Source: Patiria miniata (Eukaryota > Echinodermata > Asteroidea > Valvatida > Asterinidae). From it: a stretch of 64,000 nucleotides of DNA. This document shows, piece by piece, positions 35,601 through 47,600 of this stretch. The notes under the pieces are model-generated. The model saw nothing but the letters and a program-made list of their open reading frames with translations, made no database searches and was not told the DNA's origin. Numbering within the stretch: position 1 is the first letter of the stretch; each line of letters opens with the position of its first letter. The position numbers were made by a program, and so were the translations under genes. The DNA lies in assembly GCF_015706575.1 (NCBI RefSeq), contig NW_024037062.1:7746811-7810810 (forward strand). The letters run 5' to 3'.

Positions 35601-38600
35601 GTCAGTGTACCAGATGTTTTTCAAATGTAAATACCAAAGGGTATAGGTTACTCGCAAATGGCTTATTGGTCAAAAGTTTGCCTCTTGGCGTGAGTCTACA
35701 TTATGTGGCACGATATGTGAAAGAGGGAACCCCCCCCCCCCTTTTGTGTTGGTCATTGTGTTACCAGAATCTCAGGATTTCTTGAGATATCTAGGGGGAT
35801 GTGTTAGGTTGGGAGTCAGGTTGGTGTAGCGGTACTTTCCTCGCCTTCCACCGCTGTGACCCGGGTTCGAATCCCGCCTGGGTCAATATGTGGATTGGGT
35901 TTTCAGTCCCTACCTGATTCCCTGGGTTTTCCTCAGAATACTCTTCTGGGCTTTTCCTCCCACCTCTAAAACTGTAATTTCTTCTCACTGTCTTCTCTTT
36001 ACTGGGACCCATGGGAGATCAGTGGATTTCACTGAATGGGCTACCCAGTTAAAATAAGAAATAAATAAATAAATGAATAAATATAGGTAACAAATAGTCT
36101 AGGGTGTGTATAGCGTACTGGGAAATTGGGGGGGGGGGGAGGTGTACGGTCACATATCGTGCTGATATGTGAGTTAAGGTGAACTTTCAACCGAAAACAA
36201 AACTTACAGCATCTTTTTCCATGATCCGTTCCAACATGGTGCCGACCACTTCGAAATCCGGCCGGTCGTCGGGATCGCTCAGCCAGCACTTCTGCATTAT
36301 ATTATACCTAAAACAAATGAAGATACAACCCAACTTAATTTAATTGAAAAAAAAGTGAAGAAAACAGTTTGAGACTACTACACAGAACAGCCATTTGGAT
36401 TGTTGTTAACAATAAAGACAAGCAGGCCTACTAAACGCCCGTTTTCAGTAGTCCTGATTCATTCGTATGCAGATGTAGTTGAAACCGATACTTTACAAAC
36501 GAATAAAAAGATTCAAACGAACCTTAAAAACACGCAGAATAAAATAATGTTACATGTACAATACGAATGAAAGATCAGCCTGCAAGGGCCAATTTCATAG
36601 AGCTGCTTAAGCACAAAATTTACTTAAGCACAAAAACGTCTTGCTTAATAAAAGCAGGTTACTGGCCAAAACTCCATGCGATTGTTATGCTAAGTAAACA
36701 CCAGCTAAATACCAGTCACAAGCAATGTACATCACATGGAGTTTTGGCAATGTACATCACATGGAGTTTTGGCCGGTAACCTAATTTGACTAAGTAATGT
36801 TTTTTCGTGCTTAAGCAAATTTTCTGCTTAAGCAGCTCTATGAAATTGGGCCCTAGGCTAGGTAGTATCTCATACTGTAGGAACTCACTTCATCAAATGT
36901 ATGCCTAAATATGCAATTTTTGAACGCATAAGGGCTCTGATATACTCAGCCAAAAAAGAAAGTGCCCCCTTCCAATACTTTTTGTCTAACTTTTTGTACG
37001 ACTTATCAGTACAGAAATTCCTTAGCAATCCAGCCATACTCTTTATTTGGCCCAAAACAGTGATAATGTGTACGCATTTATGCAATTTATGACAAATGAT
37101 ACCGAAAACAGTTGTACTTTTGTATATATGCAAGTTGTGGTTCACACTCGCCTTGCGTGTATACAAAAGTGAAACTTTTTTTGGTACCATTTGTCAAAAA
37201 TTGCATAATTTTCAACAAATTCTCACAGGTTTGGGCCAACAAAGAGTATGGCTGGATTGCTAAGGACTTTCTGTACTGATCAGTTGTAATTTGGGTAATC
37301 CTTACTTTTAGGACCCCATTCCTATTATAAGGTTAAAAGACTCACCAAAAGAGCTGACTTAGTGACTAAAGTGACACTCAAAAGTGACATTCTGATATTT
37401 CTTGTCATATATCTGAACAGTATGACACCTTCATGAATGTCAGCGGGTTTAATTGTGTGGAAAAAGGTTGGCGGGGCTTTGATTTTATAGGGAAATTAAG
37501 GGAAAAAGACGACGATGACGTACAGAAACTGACTCAAAAACCAAGTAGCAAACTGCAAAAAAGGGTAGGAAAGTCACATTTTCTTTGAAAGTGCTTTCAA
37601 AATTACAACTAACATGAATTTATCTGAAGAAAAAAGACTACTTTGGCCTGCAAAAGTCACTTTGGTACTGGACAGTCATCTGCAAAAGTCAGTTTTGAAC
37701 AGAACTCGTAAAAAATAGAGGTGTCCTAAAGATAAGGATTACCCTAATTTGGGCAATATGTGACCGGTAGTTTTTGAGTTAGACAAACAAGTATTAAGGG
37801 GGGCTTTCTTTTTTGGTTGAGTGTATGACAACACTTAGGGTTCAATGCTAAATTTCGTCATTAAAGGTGATATTTTAACTGTTTGTACCCAGCAAAATGG
37901 CAACATTATGTACAGCGCACTCATTTGCTAAAAAAATGCCAGTTTTTTTCTTACAGTTCTTCCGCGCAGCCGTCCGGTCGTTCCAGCCTGTAGCCTTGTC
38001 GTATCAGCTGGCACAGTTTGTGAGACATGATACCGGGATATGGCATGGCACCCATGGTCAGAATCTCCCAGAACAGAACACCAAACGACCAGCTAAAGTG
38101 GACGGGAAAAGGCACATCATTATAGGTATCATTTGTAAAATATTGCAGCTTTCAGATTTTTACCATCAATGCTGCTAACTGCACTTACTATAGACCCCAT
38201 GTGTGCACTGTGCATAGCGGCCATTTTAGTGGGCTAGGCTTATGTCCTATAGGAATATGGATGGTAGATTTCCGTACATTCACTGTGAGTTATAATGTGA
38301 AAGAACTTCATGTAGGAGAGTCGCGACGCATAACCCGTGCACGATTTGAAGGGGAGGGGTGGGGGTCCTATCCATCCCATATCTCGTTACAAAATGAAAA
38401 TTTGAACTGTGTTGTTCATGCCAAAAAAAAAGTCTCTGGTTTCTGGTATGCAAGCGCGTCGCCGTAGCCATGCGCGTCGGCAAAATTAAAAAGTTTTTTT
38501 TTTTCCAATGTAAGATGATGTCTCAAAACCACCAAACTCACTGGTTTGACTGGAATCCTGCTGCTGCACAATTTTAACATGTTTTTGATGGGTTTACGAT

Positions 38601-41600
38601 CGAGTTTAAGCTTGATGTGGCCACTCTGGGATCCCATACATTTTGCACTAAATTTAGTCAGCCATCACTTGCAGTCATCAGCCGACATTTGAAGGGAAAA
38701 AAAGTCAAAAAAAAAGTCAAAAAAAAAGTCGCCGCACCACTTTTGGGGCGAGCTGCATACCAGAAACCAGAGACTGGCCTAATAGTTTTACAAAAGATTT
38801 GGTATAGACTAAAGTGACGATCTATATAGACCATGAGATTACTTTTTTTATATAAAAAATTACATACTGTGGTCACGTGATGCAACATTTTCAAATGACG
38901 GGTCTCGTCTGCACTGTATGTATATCTCTTGAAATATGAATGGCTTGAAAGCACGGATAACTGTTTAATGGGAAAAATAACCTGGAAAAGATGCTTAAAG
39001 GGACACTAGGTCCTGGAACAGCCCAATTGGGCTACAAAACGCGCTTTGAACGAGATGATGTTAATCGGAAATAACATTTAAAAGTAAACATCCACACAAC
39101 TATCCTTTCAAAACTGGGCGTTTTTGTGTTATTCCTGTATTATGCGTGCGAGAACGAGTTTCGGGGTCCACTTTTGCGACCCCATAAATTCGAGCTGTTT
39201 GGATGCTAGTTGTGATTTCATTCGTATCGTGTTCGCCTTTTGCGGACGTTGAAGAAACCATTTTTTTTGCATTGGCGATTGGTCACCGCGCGCTGTTTCC
39301 GAGACACACAACGTGTATCTCGTACACTGAGAACGACACGTACTCGTACTCCGTCGTGTCCGATATAAACAAGCGGGGTTTTTCGTCTTTACTCGGGAAC
39401 GGTAAGACATTAGGCTGGTTTCCTTTCAACCAGATGTTTGAAATAGGCTAAGTAAACAATCCAAAACATAAAATTTCCGGGATTTCAGGACCTAGTGCCT
39501 CTTTAAATGTTGGGGTTGCCCGGTGGTTGCCTGGCGGCATGACGTCACAGGGCACAAGGTGTCTATAATTATGTTGTGATTTGTTCTACAAGCAAAATGA
39601 AACATGACACAAGGGGCCAATCGTTACTGGTAAGTAGGCATTTTATTAACCCTCGGAGTCGAGTGACCAACAAAATCACACCGTGAAACCACATGGAGAA
39701 TTTTATCACCACACGGTTTCTAGGTCAATAACCCCCTCATGCACAAGATATAGGCAGGTCACATGGCCTTTGTGTGGGCCAGGATTGTTTACGACCTGTC
39801 TGAGCTCTGGGCGGCACGAGGGGTTGACACGGAGAGATCGAGGGGTTGACACAGAGAGATCGGCGGCACAAAGGGGTTGGCCACTAAGATCTCCAATTAC
39901 TGCACAAAGGCATTAGGCGCCTCTTGGGGCTGCTGTCTTTCAACACTCCTTACTCTGCAGCGGGTAGGGTGTGGCCAATGGGAGTCTACAGGCTTGTGGT
40001 GTATATTAGGGGTGAGGATTACATGGAATCTTGGCCTTATTGGCACATTGAAAAAAAAGTTATGACCATATTTGGAAAATGTGGAGAATTTTATCACCAC
40101 GTGGCTACACCGATGGTTAAAACGTAGATATATTTATACTTATTATTCATGTACTCACTCATGCTTTCATATAAATGGTACGAAAAACAACAAATGAATT
40201 AACAGAATAACAGGTAGGAAAATCATTTTTGAACTTACATGTCCGTTTTTGTTGTGTAAATATTGTCGAACAGTGACTCAGGCGCCATCCATTTCATTGG
40301 AATTCGACTCTGCAGGACAGAAAAATCATTTAATTGATTTAAGATACTGACAATTTTTGTTTCCATTGAAGGGAATATATTCTTCAATGTCAAACACGGA
40401 TGTTGCCACATGATTTAGTTATGTCAACAAGCTTTAAAAGTCTCGAATGGCCGAGCCAAGTAAAGCAAAATTGTGATTTAACAAGCAACTTTTTTTTCCC
40501 AAGCAGCTTACGTATCTCTTATGCGTAACATTGCTAGTGGTCCCCAAGGGCGGATCAAGAACACATATTTTTTTTTGGGGGGGGGGGGGGCAAACAAAAA
40601 TTTGGTCCCCCAAAAGGTGGGTCAAAAAAATTTCAGCGTGGGGTTCGGGGCCCACTTAAGGGCCCCGAATTTTTTTTTCTAGAAAGATTCTAGAAGCTCT
40701 GTGGTGCGCTCTGTGGCAATTTCTGACCACTTTAACCAATGTTTTTTGAGGAAAAGATGGTGGTGTACTCATTGCCTGCCTTTATTGCGACGTCACATAA
40801 ACAAATTTAAAAAATAATTTCATTTTTTTTGGGGGGGGGGGTGTTCCATGCCATGCCATGCCCTCCGCCCCTCCCCCGCCAGATACACCCTTGGTGGTCC
40901 CTATGGGCTCCGTGCACAAGTACTCCTTCAACGACCAGAAAACGAGAGTTGGGGGAGGCCTTGACTGGTTCCCGGTCCATCCACTGCGTCTTGCGAATGA
41001 TCCAAAGTTACTGGGGGTGGGCATTAGTCAGGGACACCATCACAAGTTAACTTCAAACGTATTCACGCGCCGCCGACGCCTGATGCTCACGCGAAGATGC
41101 TGTGGCTAATAGCTTTGGCACATTCAGGAAGTCGTGCGTACTTCGCACGCGAACCAGTACAGTACAGTACACACACGCTGTACATGTATGCCCCGCCTAA
41201 GGGGCTCTCAAAAGTGGGGCTGTGATCCAATGGCTACGGTGTTCGACTCGTGTGCCGTGGTACATGGGTTCGAATCCTGACCGTGGGAAAATGGTGCTTG
41301 TGCTCTTGAGCAAGGCACTTTACCATTATTGCTTCGTCCTTCGGATGGGACGTAAAGCCGTAGGTCCCGTGTGTTGTGTAATGCACGTTAAAGAACCTAG
41401 TAACACTTATCGCTAAGAGAAGGGGTTTGCCCCGGTGTTTCTGGCAGTGGCTGCAATAATTTGCACCGCAGTACCTTGTAAACCATTATAAGGTGCTACA
41501 TAATGGGACTCATATTTCTCATAAACTTTATTTACCTTTCTTCAATAATAGACATTATTTCCAGCGCCTTGAGTACCTAATTGTTGGTAGATACGTGAGC

Positions 41601-44600
41601 TATATAGGACTCCGATATTATTATTATTATTATTATTAAAAAGCGCATGGAGCCCGTTGAGATCGTGCAATATCCATGACACAAACGTCAAGTCGACTTT
41701 CATAATTTGGCCTGGAAGTCTCTGTGTGGAATTGTAAAAAATTGTCGAATGGCAAGGGAAACTCAACAGCCCGAATATTTCACACTGAGATTGAACTGGA
41801 TTTGAACGGGTTAATTCAATGGTTGCGAAAATTCAAAAATCTTAGCCAAGAATCAAACAGTGTGACTGACAATATAATCATTTCTTGCCTTGGATATGTG
41901 ATTTTGGGAAGGGATCAAACTACAACCTCTTGAGCAGTTTCAAAATAGTATCACCTAGAATGGAAACCCACATAAATAAATGAATGGTAATCCTTACTTT
42001 TAGGACCCCGTTCCTATATAGGACATGTAGGAAGGGAAAGACTCACCAAAAACAGTTGATTAAATGACACTCACAATGGACATTCTGATATTTCTTGACA
42101 CATCTGAACAATTGGCAATGACCTTCTTGAATATCAGTAGGTTTGTGGAAAGAGGGCAGGGCTTTGATTTTAGAGGGAAATTGAGGGGTAAAAGACGACG
42201 ATGACAACCAGAAAACAGACTCAAAAACCAAGATGGCAAACGTGAAAGCTCAATGCAATGAAAGCTCGATGCTGATTGGCTGATAAAAAATAAACATCTC
42301 ATTTATTTTTTTCAGCGACCAATCAGCATCGGGCTTTCATTATATAGCGCTTTCACTCGTGTCGTGAGAACTACAACATGCACGTCTGACTGCTAAAAAA
42401 GGTAGGAAAGTCACATTTTCTTTGAAAGTGCTTTCAAAATTACAACTAACATGAGTTTATATGAAGAGAAAAGACTGCATTAGCCTGCAAAGGTCATTTT
42501 GGTACTAGACAGCCATCTGCAAAAGTCAGTTTTGAACACAACTCATAAAAAATTGAGGCGTCCTAAAGATAAGGATTACCAAATGAATAAAGAAAACCCA
42601 CGTTCTCACCTTGCTTGTCTTGACATAGGTGCCACTCTCGTAAAGATCTCTGGCCAGTCCAAAGTCCGACACCTTGATCACCATACCCTCGGCCACCAGG
42701 ATATTCCTGGCCGCCAAATCTCGGTGGACAAGCTGAACGAGAGAACAAAAAGCCACAAATTGATTTTTGAAACCCTGCAGTGTGATGCCGGATTTTCTGC
42801 ATATCATGCAATTTTTTTCCCAACAATTGAGGGCGCTGCTATAACACCATTTAAGGATACAAATCGTCAGGGCTTCACGAAGGGGACACGGCTGTTCCAG
42901 CGCAAAATAATGGCGCCCTCTGTCGTTCTAATCGCGCCAATCGAACATCTCCGTAAAATGACGTCACCGACACTCTTCGTGGGTCGGGCCAAGCGAGTTT
43001 CGTATCATGAATATTTATATCTGGGAATATTTGGAATGTCATTGGTAGATTAATCGGTCAAAGTTCAAAATGTTTCTTATTCAAAAGGTTGTTATTTTCC
43101 CCTTATTTCCATATATGAATATCAGCTCATGAATATTAAATTACTGAAAACGGCGTCCGTCAAAACTGGTGTTCGACCGAACTGATTATCGCGGTGTGTG
43201 GTCATGTGACAAATTTGTCACATTAAAAGGTGTTTTTCTCCAAACAAGAGGTTTTCCCCGATGTAAGGCCCACATCAACTTTGTTTTGGAGATACGTGCT
43301 GCATATGTGTCCGGTTTGAAGGTAAGGCCAGCGGTAGATTTGTTGATATTTAGGTGCAAAAAGTGACATATTTTCGTGTGTGCGCGGAATGCCAAACGGT
43401 CGAGTTGGTTGTAAAGCGTACATGGTACGCGCGTGTGTATCACGCATAGCCAAAGCGCTTGATGGTTTAGAGACAACTCGACCGTTTGCGTGTTCATGTA
43501 TTTGTACGGGCACGCGTGCGGATCTAACCCGTACCTAGGTTCGTGCATGTGTGGACGAAGTTCCTCCATTGGCGTGATGCACATGTACATGACATGACAT
43601 GTCGTGTATTGTGCTACAACTTTGTTATACATGGGAAAGATTTCCATACATAAATTACATCAACATGATCAACTAGGCCTTAATTGGAAGGTAAAAAAAA
43701 TGCTATTTGCACGATTCAGTATAAAATCAATAAAAACAATACGAACAGGTCATGACAACAGAGAGAGAAAAATGCCCCCCCCCCCCCAAAAAAAAATGAA
43801 CATTTCATAACAATTTGATTCTGACATAAACAGGATGAAAGTAGTTAACATGTCGGACTAAATCTTTTTTAATTGTACATGCCACCTTTCGTGTTCGCAG
43901 AACTTATTCTGGCATGTCTGACGTTGAATTTATTTCAGGCTTTGCATATTTATTCAGTAATGCTTAGCCAAATGCCAAATCCATTTTCATGTAAACACAT
44001 TAGTGCCTCAGCTTCATGGGGACATGAACAAATTGGCAATTCTAAATTGAGGTGTTTTGTTTCTGTGTGATCCTGTACCATACAAATGGATCTTTTTTTT
44101 CTAGATCACCAACCTTCCCAAATTTTCCAGCCACTTTAGACTTTGCACAGGCCTTATTTTGCAGTGTGCACCCCCCCCCCCCCTGATAAAGTAATGGTGT
44201 CATGATACATCATGTACATGTGACATGCACCACTGCTTTAGTGTTGGCGGTACATGTAGAACTTTGAATGTATGGCTACATTTCTCCCATGCCCCACCCC
44301 CATCCCACCCCCTAATAAAAGCAATTGTACATGTGATCCTGTTTTCTGAAAAAAGCATTTTGTTATGATTTTTCAGGAAGTTTGCAGTATCATTCTCCTG
44401 ACAAGAGGGTTTCTCGTATCTTCTGGAGCTCTGGTGAGATGGTGGTGTGATGAGCCGTTGACTCCTCGTGATGAGCCGTAGCGTACAGTGGAAGTGAATC
44501 TTTCATCCCACGTTTGTGCATGGAGGATCAGGATTACACAGACATGAGCATGTGTTGGGTGTATTTTTGGTAACTGAATGTGTGCAAAACTGTGTGATGC

Positions 44601-47600
44601 CATGTGCACTGCTAGATTTGAACAAACCCTGCACCACCTTGATCGGACACATTAAGAACTTCTATTGTCTACTTGCCAAGGAATCACTCTGGAATTTAAG
44701 CTCAGGATTCACACATCACACATGATCACTCGCGATGGACTGGTTCTCGCTCCCATAATATCGGATATGTTTACATTTTAATGCCCATTTATGGCCATTG
44801 ACTGGATCACCTCTGCACATGTGCAGTACAATTTTGTTTTTTGGAAAATGATATTTACATTCTGATTTCTCGTGCATGGCCATCGCAAAACTGACTCGTA
44901 CATGAACCATAAACAGTAGGCAAAATGGTCATGTCTCTACTGAAACTGCATTAATGACAACATTGTTGCCACTTTGAATGGGCTGGATCCATGCTTACAT
45001 TATCATTGTGATTTTGTACATAAGGGCAGAATTGTGACCTAGGCTAATTTGTATACATTGGTAGGAATTCCTCCAGGACTACTGCGAACGACACTCCCAA
45101 GTGCCAAAATTATGAATTGAAATACAACTGGATATTAACTTTCACTGAAAATCAACTAATTGTTGACACTACTAAAATGCTATTATTACATTAGATATTT
45201 TTATCGGCGCTTTTTTTAAAGTAAGTCAATAGGCTACTAATAACAAGTTTTAAGTTGGCCTTCTTTTCCATACTTTAAAACAGATGAGACTTTTACGTGT
45301 ACATTGTATGTGGATTGCTTTTTTAGGTGTACTGTGACCAATGGGAGACCAAAGGATTTCACTAAATTGGCCGCCAACTTAAATAATGAAATAAAGTAAA
45401 AAATAAATATTACCCTGCCAGTTTTTAAATCTAATATTCAATTGGAGTCTGCCTTTGCTTGTGCCACATGCAATGATTGGCTGCAGCCTCTACTATCTCT
45501 GGGGGAATGCGGCAATCTCTATATATGCTGTGTGATGTCATGTGGCCATAGATTTCAGCAACCTTGCTGGTTACTTTTGCTTCTTGGAAGGGTTCTGGAC
45601 AGAACTGTTGTGCTGACCTGACTCGAAACTGTAACCGACCCAACCAAAAACCAACTGTGTGTTTGGTCGGGTCGGTTTGTCCGTCATTTCAATTGGGTTG
45701 GTCAGTTTTGTGTTTGAAAATTTGCGGATCGGGTCGGATCGGGTCAATTCAAAACCCGAAATAAACGGGGAAAAAAGATGGAAACAGTTTGGAAATTAAC
45801 ACAGCGCAGGATTTGGATTATATCTATAATGTTTCGCATCGGTTTGGCCTGTAGTGGACCCGACCCGAAGCAAAACACTACTGGACAGGGAGGTTTTCGA
45901 AGTTTTCGAGGTTTGGATGAAGCTAATCTGGGGCACTTGTGGACATATGCAGGACTGCATTTGCTCGAGTTTTCCTAATAGCCCGAACAGTCCTGAATCC
46001 TGGAATTTTAATACGCTTCCCCCCCCCCCCCCCCCCCAGGGAGTTAGGGTTAATGAAAAATGTTTGAAGTGATAAGTGGTGCACCCGTAGTGGTTTAACT
46101 CCATGAATATTGCTGTGCAAATAGGGGCAGGATATTGTTTCTTTTATGAATTTTTTAAACAATTTCAAGCAAACTTGGAGCATTACATTTGTTCATATAA
46201 TCATAAGGCCGTCTGACCTACAGGAGTCTGATGTAGAAAGCTCATCCTGCTTAATATTATTGGTGTTCGTACAAAATTATTTGAATTCTTAACATGCATG
46301 ATCTTGCCGGAGTTCTGCTGAATATTTCCCCCACAAACCACCGGCCTGTGACTCTCAGCGCACGGTTTCGCTGCGCTGCAGTTCAGCGGGTAGGGCAGTG
46401 CGACAACGCCGTGTTAACGCCGCGCGTGCCCCGGTGGTGTGTGCATGCGTTCACGCCCTACAGCTATTGTGCCGTGTGATGTGCGTGTATACCGCACGGT
46501 GTTCGTGAAAAGTGGCTGTATTTTAACGGTTCTAAAACAAAATCTACCGCTGGCCTTCGAATGAAACTTCATGAGTCATTTAAGATGGTCCTTATTTACA
46601 AGAAGTGACCAAGGAATATTTGGGGAAAACTTGGTATCAATAATAAAACGGGATTTTCGTCGGGGATTTTTAACAACTTCCAAAACAAACAGCGACAGAA
46701 AACCTTACGCACGAAGCGTAATCAAACCTGATTTTTACAGGTATTTTGAACTTTATGGGCCAGCTCAATCTCCCAATGTGTGGAAACTCACGTTATCTGT
46801 CAGAATTATAGTATGGCACCATAAGACATTGTGTGAGTCATGATTTAGGGGCAAGTTTGGGGCATGTTTTTCGTGTTTTGTTTTCGTGAAAATTTAGGAC
46901 GCCATCTTGAATTTCCAAAATTGCATGACGTCATCACTTTGATACACTGGAGTAAACAAACGCTGTGCGGACAAAATTGCTCAAGTTAATTACGTTATGT
47001 CTATGGGATTGAAACGGCCGTGGGGAACAGCAATGCATGTTTTGGCAAAGTGTTTTGGTCAAAATCAGTTTAAATCAACGAAAGGGAAGATATAATTCGT
47101 CGGATCAGTGCTCGACATCGCGTTGCTGCAATCGGCTCAGTGAGAACGTGTCTCGGACGCTGAATTCAGGCCCAATTCAAAACATGATTTGGCAACTTTT
47201 GATTTGAAATTGAGATCCTTGAATGCTGTTATTCTCAGAATATACAGCTGAAGCTGAGCTGAAACTTTATCAGGTTAGTTGTTCAGTACCCTTCTTTAGA
47301 TTTTGAGCACTTTTCTTGCTTCAAACGAACAAAATGCACAAATTACAAATGATGGACTATATCCTTAATAAACCTCAATTTATACAAAGGAGACGTAGTC
47401 ACCTTCAGCATTGCCAAATATTGCATCCCTTTGCATATCTGCCAGGCGAAGGACAGCAGATCCCGATTGTTCCAGACGATCTGGGCCCTGGCGGCTTCGT
47501 CGTGAATTTTGTCGTAGTCGTGCAGCGAAGCGTCGTCGTCCTGATAAACAGCTGTCGAGCGGTTCCGCCGCAGGAAGTCGCGAAGGCAGCCGTGGCGGCA

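Noticed and set aside
35830-35890. Functional tRNA gene at the SINE head
   Set aside because: A and B boxes are present, but it continues into a SINE body and an AAAT tail, and the head recurs elsewhere.
42499-43053. 184-codon plus-strand frame, the longest in the window
   Set aside because: It runs antisense through the catalytic-loop exon and both flanking introns; the minus strand holds the real kinase sequence.
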